Positions 32,980 through 41,319 of a DNA stretch of 64,000 bases are shown piece by piece. The notes under the pieces were generated by a model. That model saw only the letters and a program-made list of their open reading frames with translations. It was not told the DNA's origin and ran no database searches. The DNA comes from Leucobacter sp. PH1c (GTDB lineage: Bacteria > Actinomycetota > Actinomycetes > Actinomycetales > Microbacteriaceae): NCBI RefSeq assembly GCF_000633415.1, contig NZ_AYMV01000021.1, positions 38,609 to 102,608 of the forward strand. The letters are read 5' to 3'. Positions within the stretch are counted from its first letter, which is position 1, and the number at the start of each line of letters is the position of its first letter. The position numbers and the translations under genes are program-made.

Positions 32980-34269
32980 TCAGATTCCTTCCAAGCCGCA
33001 CCAGTCGGCGATGAACAGCGCCGTGGCCTGCGTGACCCGGCGGACGGACTCCAGGTCGACGCGCTCGTCGAAACCGTGGATGGACTCGGCGCGCGGGCCG
33101 TAGACGAGCGCGGGGGTGCGTGCGTAGAGGCCGAAGAAGCGCGCGTCGGTGGTCGCGGTGATCGCCTCGTGCTCGAGCGGCTCGCCCGCTACCTCCTGGT
33201 GGGCCGCCGCGAGCGCCGACGTCGCCTCGGCCGCCGCGGGCCGGCGGTCGTCGGCGAGCGCGTAGCCCTCCGCGGCGAAGCCGAAGTAGGTGATCTCGGG
33301 GAGGCTCCCGGCCAGGAACGGGTGCTCGGCCGCGGCCGAGCGGATGGTCTCCTCGATCGCTGCGCGGAGCTCGCTGAGGTCCTCGCCCGGGAAGACCCCC
33401 ATGCGCGCCTCGAAGGTGCACCACGCGGGCACCGAGCTCGCCCAGTCGCCGCCGACGATCTTCCCGATGTTGAGGTTCAGGGCGTGCGTGTGCTCCGCGA
33501 ACTCGGGGTGACGGCGCTCGGGAGCATTGCGCTGGGCTTCGAGCTCGTGCAGCGCCGCGACGAGCGGGAACGCCGCCTCGATCGCGTTCGCGCCGCTCCC
33601 GGCGTACGCCACGTGCGTCGGGCGGCCGCGCAAGTGCACCTGGAACCAGAGCACGCCGACCTGGGCCGAGACGAGATGCTCGCTGAACGGCTCGGAGATG
33701 AGCGCCGCGTCGGCGCGGTAGCCGCGCTGGAGGCAGGCGAGGGCGCCGTTGCCGGTGCACTCCTCCTCGACCACGGACTGGTAAAACACGTCGGCCGCGG
33801 GCTGCTGCCCGAGCGAGCGGAGCGCGGCGAGCGCGAACAGGTTGGAGGCGAGCCCCGCCTTCATGTCTCCGCCGCCGCGGCCGGAGAGCCAGCCGTCGGA
33901 GATCTCGGGGGAGAACGGGTCGTGCGCCCACATGTCGCGGGGTCCGGTCGGGACGACGTCGACGTGCCCGTTCAGGATCAGACTGCGGCCCGATCCGCTG
34001 CGGCTGCGCAGCGCGCCGACGACGTTCGGGGCATCCGCGTCCGGCGACTCGACCGGCGAGTAGCCGGGCAGCCCGGCGATGTCTTCGGTGCGCACGTCCC
34101 ACCGGTCGACCGCGAAGCCGCGCTCTTCGAGCTCGCCCGCGATGAAGTCCTGCGCCGAGCGCTCGGCGCCGCGCAGCGAGGGATGGCGCACGAGCTCGGC
34201 GAGAAAGTCGACTTCCTCGTCGAAGAGCCGGTCGACGGCGGAGCGGATGGTGGCTGGGGTGAGATCCAC
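32980..34269 (-). CDS. M20-family metallopeptidase / deacylase (ArgE/DapE-like)
   Basis: 429 aa di-zinc amidohydrolase. Metal-site motifs: NGHVDVVPTGP, GRGGGDMKAG (bridging Asp), the VVEEECTGNGA pair of Glu and a C-terminal ESIHGFDE His. The dimerisation (lid) domain lies between, with HVAYAGSGANAIE. Family members remove acyl groups from amino acids or cleave dipeptides, and the present one resembles ArgE/DapE rather than hippurate-type enzymes. It stands 2 bp before the thiolase gene in the operon; its job may be to release an acid that the CoA-transferase then activates. The exact substrate is unknown. Confidence 0.85.
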   Translation of the reverse strand: MDLTPATIRSAVDRLFDEEVDFLAELVRHPSLRGAERSAQDFIAGELEERGFAVDRWDVRTEDIAGLPGYSPVESPDADAPNVVGALRSRSGSGRSLILNGHVDVVPTGPRDMWAHDPFSPEISDGWLSGRGGGDMKAGLASNLFALAALRSLGQQPAADVFYQSVVEEECTGNGALACLQRGYRADAALISEPFSEHLVSAQVGVLWFQVHLRGRPTHVAYAGSGANAIEAAFPLVAALHELEAQRNAPERRHPEFAEHTHALNLNIGKIVGGDWASSVPAWCTFEARMGVFPGEDLSELRAAIEETIRSAAAEHPFLAGSLPEITYFGFAAEGYALADDRRPAAAEATSALAAAHQEVAGEPLEHEAITATTDARFFGLYARTPALVYGPRAESIHGFDERVDLESVRRVTQATALFIADWCGLEGI

Positions 34270-34317
34270 GGGGGTTCCTTCCGGGAGGGGGCGTGGCGGG
34301 GCTGAGTGAGAAGTGGG

Positions 34318-34989
34318 TCAGAAGCGGGGGATCGGCCCGGCGGGGGCGCTGAGCGGCGCGGCCGTCGCATCCCGCACCTCCTGCAGCGATACTTCCACGG
34401 CGAGCTCGACGAGGGAGAGGCCGCGCGGGGTGACGTCGATGACGGCGAGGTCGGTGTAGATGCGCCCCACCTGGCCGCGCGCGGTGAGCGGAAGCGAGCA
34501 CGCCTCGACGATCTTGGGCGCGCCCGCGCGGTCGACGTGGGTCATGATGACGCCGACGCGACGCGCCTTCTGCGCGAGCTCGATCGCCCCGCCCACGCCG
34601 GGGGCGGTCTTGCCCGGGATGCGCCAGTTCGCGAGATCTCCGTTGGCGGCGACCTGGAATGCGCCGAGGAGCGTGAGATCGAGACGGCCGGATCGGACGA
34701 TGGCGAAGCTCACCGCGCTATCGCAGAAGCTCGTGCCGGGCACGCGGCTGAGGTAGGCGCCGCCCGAGTCGATGAGCGTGCGGTCCTCGGTGCCCGCGGG
34801 CGTGACGGGTCCGGCGCCGACGATGCCGTTCTCCGAGTGGACGCACACGGGCAGGGCGGGGTCGAGGTGCGCGAGCACCTGGGTGGGGAGGCCGATGCCG
34901 AGGTTCACGGTCATGCCGGGCGCGATGTCTGCCGCGGCGCGAGCGAGCATGCGGGCCTTCGTTCCGGGGGCGTTAGCGCTGGACGACAT
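34318..34989 (-). CDS. 3-oxoacid CoA-transferase subunit B
   Basis: 223 aa beta subunit carrying the catalytic Glu53 in HSENGIVG; the VNLGIGLPTQV start and ANWRIPGKTAPGVGGA block are typical of succinyl-CoA:3-ketoacid / 3-oxoadipate CoA-transferases (ScoB, PcaJ, AtoA). It overlaps the subunit A gene by 17 bp, fixing the pair as co-translated. With the thiolase downstream it would activate a 3-oxoacid at the expense of succinyl-CoA or acetyl-CoA. Which acid cannot be told from sequence. Confidence 0.9.
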   Translation of the reverse strand: MSSSANAPGTKARMLARAAADIAPGMTVNLGIGLPTQVLAHLDPALPVCVHSENGIVGAGPVTPAGTEDRTLIDSGGAYLSRVPGTSFCDSAVSFAIVRSGRLDLTLLGAFQVAANGDLANWRIPGKTAPGVGGAIELAQKARRVGVIMTHVDRAGAPKIVEACSLPLTARGQVGRIYTDLAVIDVTPRGLSLVELAVEVSLQEVRDATAAPLSAPAGPIPRF

Positions 34990-35665
34990 CGTAGACCTCC
35001 GGGAGAGCGGTGATGGGGGTGACGTGGTCGACGAAGGCGCCGGGCAGGTGGACGTCCTCGGCTGCGAGGGCGCCGAGCCCCACGACCCGCTCGGCCTCGA
35101 CGATCGTGCGCTCCGCCGCCATCGCCATGAGCGGGGAGAAGTTGCGGGCGGAGCCCGCGAAGCGGAGGTTGCCGAAGGGATCCGCCTCGGCGGCGTGCAC
35201 GAGCGCGAAGTCGGCGCGGAGCGCGGGCTCGAAGAGGGCGGTGCGCCCTTCCACCGATACCCGCTCGGTGCCGGCCTCGAGCTCCGTGCCCATCCCGATG
35301 TCGGTGACGATCCCGAGGAGCCCCGAGCCCGCCGCGCGGATGCGCTCGGCGAGGATCCCCTGCGGCACGAAGTCGACGCGGAGCTCTCCCGCGACCATCA
35401 TGCGCATGGCGTTGGGGTTCAGCCCGATGTGTGTGGCGATCAAGCGGTCCACCTGCCCGTTCTGGAGGAGCAGATCGACGCCCATGCCCGCCTCATTCGC
35501 GTCGTTCTTGATGATCGTGAGGCCGCGGGGGCCCTGGCGCACGAGCTCGGCGATGAGGCGGAACGGGGTGCCGGGCACGCCGAAGCCGCCGAGCATCACG
35601 GTTGCGCCGTCGCGGATCTCGGCGACCGCCTCGGCCGCGCTCGCGTGCTTAGTGGGCAGCGGCAT
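34973..35665 (-). CDS. 3-oxoacid CoA-transferase subunit A
   Basis: 230 aa alpha subunit with the N-terminal glycine loop MLGGFGVPGTPFRLI, the LLLQNGQVDRLIATHIGLNP segment and VDFVPQGILAERIRA, characteristic of the A subunits ScoA, PcaI and AtoD. ATG 35665 overlaps the end of the transporter gene by 17 bp; GTG 35674 is too close to the GGAG site. It pairs with the B subunit encoded downstream. Confidence 0.9.
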   Translation of the reverse strand: MPLPTKHASAAEAVAEIRDGATVMLGGFGVPGTPFRLIAELVRQGPRGLTIIKNDANEAGMGVDLLLQNGQVDRLIATHIGLNPNAMRMMVAGELRVDFVPQGILAERIRAAGSGLLGIVTDIGMGTELEAGTERVSVEGRTALFEPALRADFALVHAAEADPFGNLRFAGSARNFSPLMAMAAERTIVEAERVVGLGALAAEDVHLPGAFVDHVTPITALPEVYDVVQR

Positions 35666-37007
35666 GGCGATCACGCTCCGTTCCGGGTGCGGTGGGGCGC
35701 TCGGAAGTGTGCTCGAGCACGTCGTCGCGCAGCTGCGGCGCGAGGACGAGGCACACGAGCGCCACGACGGTGAGGAGCACGTAGAACGCGATGACGCTCC
35801 AGATGCTGCCGGTTGCGATGAACAGGCCAGTCGCGATGAGGGGGGAGAGTCCGCCCCAGAGCGCGGATCCCGCGCTGTACGCGATGGACAGGCTCGTCTG
35901 CCGCGAGTCGGCGTCGAACATCTGCGACATGATCGCCGCGAGCGGCGCCCAGGTGGCATTCATCGTGACGCGCACGAGCGCGAGCAGTGCGAACAGGAGC
36001 CAGGTGGAGTGGCCCATGACGAGGAACGTGGGGATCACCGCGGCGACGGAGACCACGAGGCCGATCGCCATGACGCGCTTGCGACCCCAGCGGTCTGCGG
36101 CGATCCCGAGCGGGAGCGTGGAGAGGAGATGCCAGAACGAAGCGAAGGTCATGGCGTTGAGCACGAGCGTGGGGTCGAGCCCGACCGTCGCTCCCGTCGC
36201 GTACGCGGTCGCGAAGGTGGTCATGATGTAGTACCCGCCCGAGGAGATCGCGATGAGTCCGGTGCCGATGATGATCGCGCGCCAGTTGCGCTTGAACGCG
36301 AGCTTCGCGGGGAGCTCGACGGGCTGGGCAGCCGCGCTGCGCCGGGCCTGCGCCTCCGCGAAGACCGGGGTCTCCTCGACCTTCAGCCGCACCCAGAAAC
36401 CGATGCCGATGAGGATTGCGGAGAGCAGGAAGGGGATCCGCCAGCCCCAGTCCATCATGAACTCCTGCCCGCCGAGGGTGAGGAGGGCGAAGATGCCCGA
36501 GGCGAGGAGCGCGCCCATCGGATTGCCGAGCTGGGGGAAGCTGCCGTAGAAGGACTTGTACTTCTCGGGGGCGTTCTCGACGGCCATGAGCACGGCGCCG
36601 CCCCACTCGCCGCCGACGGCGAGCCCCTGCAGCACGCGAAGCGCGACGAGCAGGATGGGTGCCGCGAAGCCCGCGGTCGCGAAGGTCGGGAGGAAGCCGA
36701 CGAGCATCGTCGCGACGCCCATGAGGAGGAGCGTGAGCACGAGCGACTGGCGGCGGCCGATGCGATCGCCGATGTGGCCGAAGATGATGCCGCCGAGCGG
36801 CCGGACGAGGAAGCCGGTCGCGTAGGTCGCGAACGAGGCGAGCACGCCGAGCGCGGGCTCGACCTCGGGGAAGAAGAGTGGCCCGAAGATGAGGGCCGCC
36901 GCGGTGGCGAAGACGTAGAAGTCGTAGAACTCGATCGCCGTGCCGACGAACGAGGCGAAGCCCGCGCGGAGTGCGCGCCGGTGGCTGAAGGCCTGCGGGG
37001 AGGACAT
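35649..37007 (-). CDS. MFS transporter, metabolite:H+ symporter (MHS) family
   Basis: 452 aa with twelve predicted helices. The N-terminus reads ASFVGTAIEFYDFYVFATAAAL, the MHS (ShiA/ProP/PcaT-like) opening, and the loop 2-3 motif is GHIGDRIGRRQ, repeated in degenerate form as GIAADRWGRKRV. The long loop 6-7 holds VEETPVFAEA, also an MHS feature. It is the first gene of the catabolic operon and probably imports its organic-acid substrate by proton symport. AAAGGAG lies 11 bases before ATG 37007. Confidence 0.88.
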   Translation of the reverse strand: MSSPQAFSHRRALRAGFASFVGTAIEFYDFYVFATAAALIFGPLFFPEVEPALGVLASFATYATGFLVRPLGGIIFGHIGDRIGRRQSLVLTLLLMGVATMLVGFLPTFATAGFAAPILLVALRVLQGLAVGGEWGGAVLMAVENAPEKYKSFYGSFPQLGNPMGALLASGIFALLTLGGQEFMMDWGWRIPFLLSAILIGIGFWVRLKVEETPVFAEAQARRSAAAQPVELPAKLAFKRNWRAIIIGTGLIAISSGGYYIMTTFATAYATGATVGLDPTLVLNAMTFASFWHLLSTLPLGIAADRWGRKRVMAIGLVVSVAAVIPTFLVMGHSTWLLFALLALVRVTMNATWAPLAAIMSQMFDADSRQTSLSIAYSAGSALWGGLSPLIATGLFIATGSIWSVIAFYVLLTVVALVCLVLAPQLRDDVLEHTSERPTAPGTERDRHAAAH

Positions 37008-37061
37008 GGAGCTCGGATCTCCTTTGATGCGATGGAACGGGGGAGCCGCCGGGGCGGGCAC

Positions 37062-37112
37062 TTGACCGAGATTATCAGCTTCGTGCATAGTTGATCATTG
37101 CAATTATTAATG
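37062..37112 (+). promoter_or_regulatory. lysR promoter with candidate LysR binding box
   Basis: TTGACC (37062-37067), 18 bases, CATAGT (37086-37091) form a clear promoter for the LysR gene. CATT-N9-AATG (37096-37112) is an AT-rich inverted repeat at the expected transcription start, suitable for autoregulation and for control of the divergent transporter operon. Confidence 0.6.
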
Positions 37113-37121
37113 GAGGTTATT

Positions 37122-38078
37122 GTGCGCCCGTATGAGCAGCGATTCGTCTGGAACCTGGACTGGAACCTCCTGCGCACCTTCACGGTGGTGGTCGAGCAGC
37201 AGGGCGTGACCCGCGCGGCCGAGTTCATGAGTGTGAGCCAGCCCACCGTCTCGAGTGCGCTCAAGCGGCTCGAATCGACGCTCGGGCAGACACTCCTCGA
37301 CCGGCGCCCCGGCCACTTCGCGCTCACCGCGGCGGGCGAGGCACTCTACGCGCAGGGGAGTGAGATGTTCGGGGCCGTCGCCCGGATCCCGAACCTCATC
37401 GCCGCGGCCGATCGCGTCGTGTCTGGGCACATTGCCATCGCCACCACGAGCCACGTGGTGTCCCCGCACTACGATGCCGTGCTCGCGGACTTCGCTGCGC
37501 GCTTCCCGGAGGTCACGTTCACGGTCACGGTCACGGACAGCGCCGAGGTCGTGAGCCGGGTGCGGCAGAACACGGCGACGCTCGGGCTCTGCCTCCTCCG
37601 CGGCGACGAGGAATCCGGGCTCACGCACGACGTGCTCTATCGCGAGCGATTCGGGCTCTTCTGCGGGCCCGGGCACCCGCTGTTCGGGCGCGAGCGGATC
37701 CTCGCCGAGCAGCTCGCGGGCCAGCCGGCCGTCTCGTTCCAGACGGAGGCCGAGAACGGGCCGCTGTTCCATGTGCGGCAGCTGCGGGAGCACGCGCAGC
37801 TGCGCGCCGAGCCGCGCGCGGTCTCGGCGAACCTGCTCGAGGTGCGGCGGATGATCGTCGCGGGCCTCGGGATCGGGGCGCTGCCGCTCCATGTCGCGCG
37901 GGAGGACGTCGAGGCCGGGCTCCTCTGGCCCGTGCTCCCGGAGCGCGAGCTGCGCGAGACCGACATCAGTCTCGTGCGCAATCCGAAGCGCGCGCTCGAT
38001 CGCGCGGAGGCGGTGTTCCTCGCCGAGCTCGATCGGCTCATCGCAGACGTTCCTCTCGCGGAGCGCAGCTACCGCTAG
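37122..38078 (+). CDS. LysR-family transcriptional regulator
   Basis: 318 aa. N-terminal winged helix at residues 10-70 (NLLRTFTVVVEQQGVTRAAEFMSVSQPTVSSALKRLE) and a C-terminal periplasmic-binding-like effector domain. I chose GTG 37122 because GGAGG ends five bases before it; an ATG at 37110 overlaps that site. Divergent from the transporter/CoA-transferase/M20/thiolase operon and almost certainly its regulator. The inducer would be the operon's substrate or an intermediate. Confidence 0.88.
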   Translation: MRPYEQRFVWNLDWNLLRTFTVVVEQQGVTRAAEFMSVSQPTVSSALKRLESTLGQTLLDRRPGHFALTAAGEALYAQGSEMFGAVARIPNLIAAADRVVSGHIAIATTSHVVSPHYDAVLADFAARFPEVTFTVTVTDSAEVVSRVRQNTATLGLCLLRGDEESGLTHDVLYRERFGLFCGPGHPLFGRERILAEQLAGQPAVSFQTEAENGPLFHVRQLREHAQLRAEPRAVSANLLEVRRMIVAGLGIGALPLHVAREDVEAGLLWPVLPERELRETDISLVRNPKRALDRAEAVFLAELDRLIADVPLAERSYR

Positions 38079-38112
38079 GGCTCGGACGCGCGGGGCGCCG
38101 CTCGCCGGCGCG

Positions 38113-38790
38113 CTACTCGGCGCCGAAGGGGTGCTCGGTGAGGAGCACTTCGGCGGTGCGCTCGATGTCCGCGGCCAGGGCCGCTGCGGCGGCGTCGGCG
38201 TCGCCCGCCCGGAGCGCCGCGAGAATGTCGGCGTGCCGCGCGTGCAGCGAGCTCGTGCCGAGCAGCACCCAGCGCGCCTCCCAGAAGAGGGGGCTGCGGC
38301 GCAGCCAGAGCGTCTCGATGAAGCTGAGGACGAGGGGAGCCTCGGCGGCCCGGAAGAGCGTGAACAGGAACTCCGTGTCGGCGCGCTGCGTGCCGACGGG
38401 GTCGCCCGCAGCCTTCGCGTGCGCGAAGGCGTCGAGCTGCGCGTCGAGCGCGCCGAGGGTCTTCGGGCCGAGGCGCGGAGCGGCGAGCGTGAGCGCGTGG
38501 GGTTCGAGCTGCGCGCGGAGGCCCGCGAGCTCCGTGAACTCGGCGCGGCTGAGCCGGGGCACGATCGCGGTGCCCGCCGCGGTCGTGTCGAGCGCCCGCT
38601 CGCTGACGAGGCGTCGGATCGCGGCGCGCACGGGCATGGGGCTGAGGCCCAGCCGATCCGCGGCGCCGCGGATGGAGAGGCGGTCGCCCGGGGCGAAGCC
38701 GCCGACGATGAGCTCGTGGCGCAGCGCTGCGTACGCCTCCTCCTCGAGGGCGCCCGGCGGGGTGGGCTGTGCGGGGGTCATGCGTCCCAT
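38113..38790 (-). CDS. GntR-family regulator (FCD subfamily)
   Basis: 225 aa. Winged helix at residues 14-80 (LEEEAYAALRHELIVGGFAPGDRLSIRGAADRLGLSPMPVRAAIRRL) followed by an all-helical FCD effector domain with the metal-binding Asp/His pattern (ADTEFLFTLF, HADILAALRAGD). Start may be ATG 38790 or the ATG nine bases later. It diverges from the aminotransferase/phosphotriesterase pair; the palindrome TTGTGATCACAA at 38832 in between is the probable operator. Confidence 0.87.
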   Translation of the reverse strand: MGRMTPAQPTPPGALEEEAYAALRHELIVGGFAPGDRLSIRGAADRLGLSPMPVRAAIRRLVSERALDTTAAGTAIVPRLSRAEFTELAGLRAQLEPHALTLAAPRLGPKTLGALDAQLDAFAHAKAAGDPVGTQRADTEFLFTLFRAAEAPLVLSFIETLWLRRSPLFWEARWVLLGTSSLHARHADILAALRAGDADAAAAALAADIERTAEVLLTEHPFGAE

Positions 38791-38831
38791 TGAAGCAGAG
38801 ATCCGGATCGAAGATCACCCCGAGCGGTATT

Positions 38832-38843
38832 TTGTGATCACAA
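38832..38843. promoter_or_regulatory. GntR-type operator
   Basis: Perfect 12-bp palindrome TTGTGATCACAA, with a second GTGATC half site 18 bp further at 38857-38862, in the 111-bp region between gntR and the divergent aminotransferase gene. It overlaps the likely -35 region of the aminotransferase promoter. The spacing differs from a CRP site, which has six bases between half sites. Confidence 0.6.
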
Positions 38844-38901
38844 TTTATGGCATAGTGTGATCGAAACTTGATTCCGTTGTCTCGCCGAAAGGACCGCACG
38901 C

Positions 38902-40233
38902 ATGTCGAACCTCTTTTACCAGGCCCGCGGCCGGCGGCCGATCGCCACCCGTGCCGAGGGCATCTACATCTGGGACGAGACGGGGCGACGGGTGATCGAC
39001 GGCGCGAGCGGGGCCATGGTCGTGAATATCGGGCACTCGAACCCGCACGTGCGCGAGGCCATGCACGCGCAGCTCGACCGGGCCACGTTCCTCTACCGCC
39101 TGCAGTTCGAGAACGAGCCCGCCGAGCGCTTCGCGACCGCGCTCGCCGAGCGTCTGCCCGCCGAGCTCGAAAAGGTGTTCTTCGTCTCGGGCGGATCCGA
39201 GGCCGTGGAATCTGCGCTCAAGCTCGCGCGGCAGTGGGCCGTCGCGACGGGGCAGCCCGAGCGGTGGAAGATCATCTCGCGCTTCCCCGGCTACCACGGC
39301 TCCACGCTCGGCGCGCTCGCGGTGACGGGTTACGACCTCCTCACGCAGCACTACCTGCCGCTCATGCGGGAAATGCCGAAGATCGCCGCGCCCACGGCGT
39401 ATCTCGACCGCGACGCGCTCACGATGGAGGAGCGCGGGCTGCGCTACGCCCAGCTGCTCGAGGAGCAGATCCTCGCCGAGGGGCCGGAAAGCGTGCTCGC
39501 GTTCATCATGGAGCCCATCGGCGGGGCGACGACGGGCGCGCTCGTCGCGCCCGACAGCTACTACGCACGCATCCGGGAGATCTGCGACCGCTACGGGATC
39601 CTGCTCATCCACGACGAGGTGATGAGCGGCGCCGGGCGCACGGGCGCCTATCTCGGCGGCGACCACTGGGGCTGCCGCCCGGACATCGTGGCCCTGTCGA
39701 AGGGGCTCGGCGCTGGCTACGCGCCGCTCGGCGCGATGGTCGCGCCCGAGCGCATCGTTGAGCCCGTGCTCGCCGCGGGCGGCTTCGCCCACGGCCACAC
39801 CTACGCGGGCAACCCGCTCGCGAGTGCGGCGGGCCTCGCCGTGCTCGAAGAGATCGACCGGCTCGATCTGCTCGGCAACGCCACGGCGATGGGGGACCGG
39901 CTGATCGCGGGCCTCCGGGAGCTCGCCGAGCGCCACCCCGTGATCGGCGACGTGCGCGGCAAGGGCCTGCTGCTCGCCGTCGAGTTCGTCGCCGACCGCG
40001 AGACGATGGAGCCGCTCGCCCCCGAGCTGAACGCGCACGAGCGCATGGTCGAGCTCGCCTTCGATCGCGGGCTGATCCTCTACTCGCGGCGCACGCGCGG
40101 TGGCCGCTCGGGCGACCACGTCCTGGTCTGCCCGCCCATGATCGTCACGCCCGAGCAGGTGGACCGCATCCTCGAGATCCTCGACGACACGCTCCGGGCG
40201 CTCGAGCGCGAGCTCGGGCTGCCGACCGCATGA
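38902..40233 (+). CDS. Class-III PLP aminotransferase
   Basis: 443 aa. Seen: VSGGSEAVESALKLAR, the PGYHGST aromatic segment, LLIHDEVMSGAGRTG (PLP-Asp) and the Schiff-base Lys in IVALSKGLGAGYAPLGA, followed by GHTYAGNPLA. The sequence is of the omega-aminotransferase type (beta-alanine/putrescine/taurine and related substrates) and not the ornithine or GABA type. GAAAGGA precedes the ATG. The last four bases overlap the hydrolase gene (ATGA). The GntR gene diverges upstream. The donor amine is unknown. Confidence 0.87.
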   Translation: MSNLFYQARGRRPIATRAEGIYIWDETGRRVIDGASGAMVVNIGHSNPHVREAMHAQLDRATFLYRLQFENEPAERFATALAERLPAELEKVFFVSGGSEAVESALKLARQWAVATGQPERWKIISRFPGYHGSTLGALAVTGYDLLTQHYLPLMREMPKIAAPTAYLDRDALTMEERGLRYAQLLEEQILAEGPESVLAFIMEPIGGATTGALVAPDSYYARIREICDRYGILLIHDEVMSGAGRTGAYLGGDHWGCRPDIVALSKGLGAGYAPLGAMVAPERIVEPVLAAGGFAHGHTYAGNPLASAAGLAVLEEIDRLDLLGNATAMGDRLIAGLRELAERHPVIGDVRGKGLLLAVEFVADRETMEPLAPELNAHERMVELAFDRGLILYSRRTRGGRSGDHVLVCPPMIVTPEQVDRILEILDDTLRALERELGLPTA

Positions 40234-41219
40234 GCGCCGGCACGCCGCGGCTCGTGCAGACCGCGCGCGGCCCCGTACCGCTCGCGGAGCTCGGGCCCAC
40301 GCTCTCGCACGAGCACCTCTTCATTAATCTGATGGCGGAGCGGCGCGGCGACGGTCTCCTCCACGACGAGGAGCTCATGGCGAGCGAGCTCGCGGTGTTC
40401 GCGGAGCAGGGCGGCGGAGCGATCCTCGATCTCACGACGGCCGAGCTCACGCCGGGGTCGACGCTCGACTCGGAGCGCGACTTCGACGCGCGGAGCCCCG
40501 GGCAGACCCGCAACCCCCGAGCCGTCGAGGCGATCCGGCGCATCAGCGCAGCGACGGGCATTCATGTGCTGCTCGGCACCGGGCGGTACCGCGACCCTTT
40601 CATCGACCCCGAACTCGTCGCCCGGCTCGGCGTAGCGGGGCTCGCGGCGGAGATGGTGCACGACCTCACGGTCGGCTTCGGCGATACGGGCGTGCGCGCG
40701 GCGCTGATCGGCGAGATCGGTGCGGACAAGTGGTTCATCTCCGAGACGGAGGAGTCGGTGTTCCGCGCGGCGGCTGAGGCGAGCCTCGAGACCGGCGCCC
40801 CCGTCTACACGCACGCCGCGCGCTGGGCCGTGGGGCGCGAGCAGTCCGATCTGCTCCTCGGCTGCGGCGTGCGCCCGGAACGCGTCGCGATCGGCCACGT
40901 CGACACCGTGCCGAGCGTGGACTACGCGGTGGAGCTCGCGGAGCGCGGCCACTTCGTTGGGATCGACACCATCTATTCCCTCGCTCCGCAGCAGATCGCG
41001 CATCGGGTGGCGCAGGTGCGCGCCCTGATCGACGCGGGCCACGCGGATCGGATCCTCCTCGCCCACGACGTGTGCGTCGCGTCCAGCCTGCGCGCCGCGG
41101 GCGGGCCGGGGTTCGGGCTCGTGATGGGGGAGTTCCGGGCCGCGCTCGCGGAGGCGGGCGTCGGCGCTGACGTCTTCATGCGGATCATGGTGGAGAACCC
41201 CGCGAGGTTCCTCGCCTAG
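40230..41219 (+). CDS. Phosphotriesterase-family metal-dependent hydrolase
   Basis: 329 aa TIM barrel. Metal ligands: HEH at His27/His29 (TLSHEHLFIN), a Glu in LIGEIGADKW where classical phosphotriesterase has a carbamylated Lys (as in E. coli PHP), His in YTHAA and in GHVDTV, and Asp in LAHDVC. Such relatives are often lactonases or unknown hydrolases, not true phosphotriesterases. Translationally coupled to the aminotransferase, so it probably acts on a product of the same pathway, for example a lactone or lactam. That is inference. Confidence 0.83.
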   Translation: MSAGTPRLVQTARGPVPLAELGPTLSHEHLFINLMAERRGDGLLHDEELMASELAVFAEQGGGAILDLTTAELTPGSTLDSERDFDARSPGQTRNPRAVEAIRRISAATGIHVLLGTGRYRDPFIDPELVARLGVAGLAAEMVHDLTVGFGDTGVRAALIGEIGADKWFISETEESVFRAAAEASLETGAPVYTHAARWAVGREQSDLLLGCGVRPERVAIGHVDTVPSVDYAVELAERGHFVGIDTIYSLAPQQIAHRVAQVRALIDAGHADRILLAHDVCVASSLRAAGGPGFGLVMGEFRAALAEAGVGADVFMRIMVENPARFLA

Positions 41220-41224
41220 CTCAG

Positions 41225-41292
41225 CCGCGCCGGGCGGCGCGGGAAATGAGCCCAGCGCCCGACCGGGTGGGCGGTTCCGGAGGGGCGCTGGG
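41225..41292. terminator. Terminator hairpins between convergent genes
   Basis: Two stems: CCGCGCC (41225-41231) with GGCGCGG (41236-41242) around a GGGC loop, and CCCAGCGCCC (41251-41260) with GGGCGCTGGG (41283-41292). Together they fill the gap between the hydrolase gene and the convergent hydroxyacid dehydrogenase gene. Confidence 0.7.
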
Positions 41293-41319
41293 AGTATGAG
41301 GGGCGCGGCGCTCGCGCAG

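Noticed and set aside
38832..38862. CRP/cAMP receptor site before the aminotransferase gene
   Set aside because: TGTGA and TCACA half sites overlap without the six-base spacing of CRP; a GntR operator next to the gntR gene is simpler.
40230..41219. Recent acquisition of an organophosphate-degrading phosphotriesterase
   Set aside because: The bridging Lys position is Glu as in PHP-type proteins, base composition equals its neighbours, and it is coupled to an aminotransferase; a native hydrolase or lactonase is more likely.
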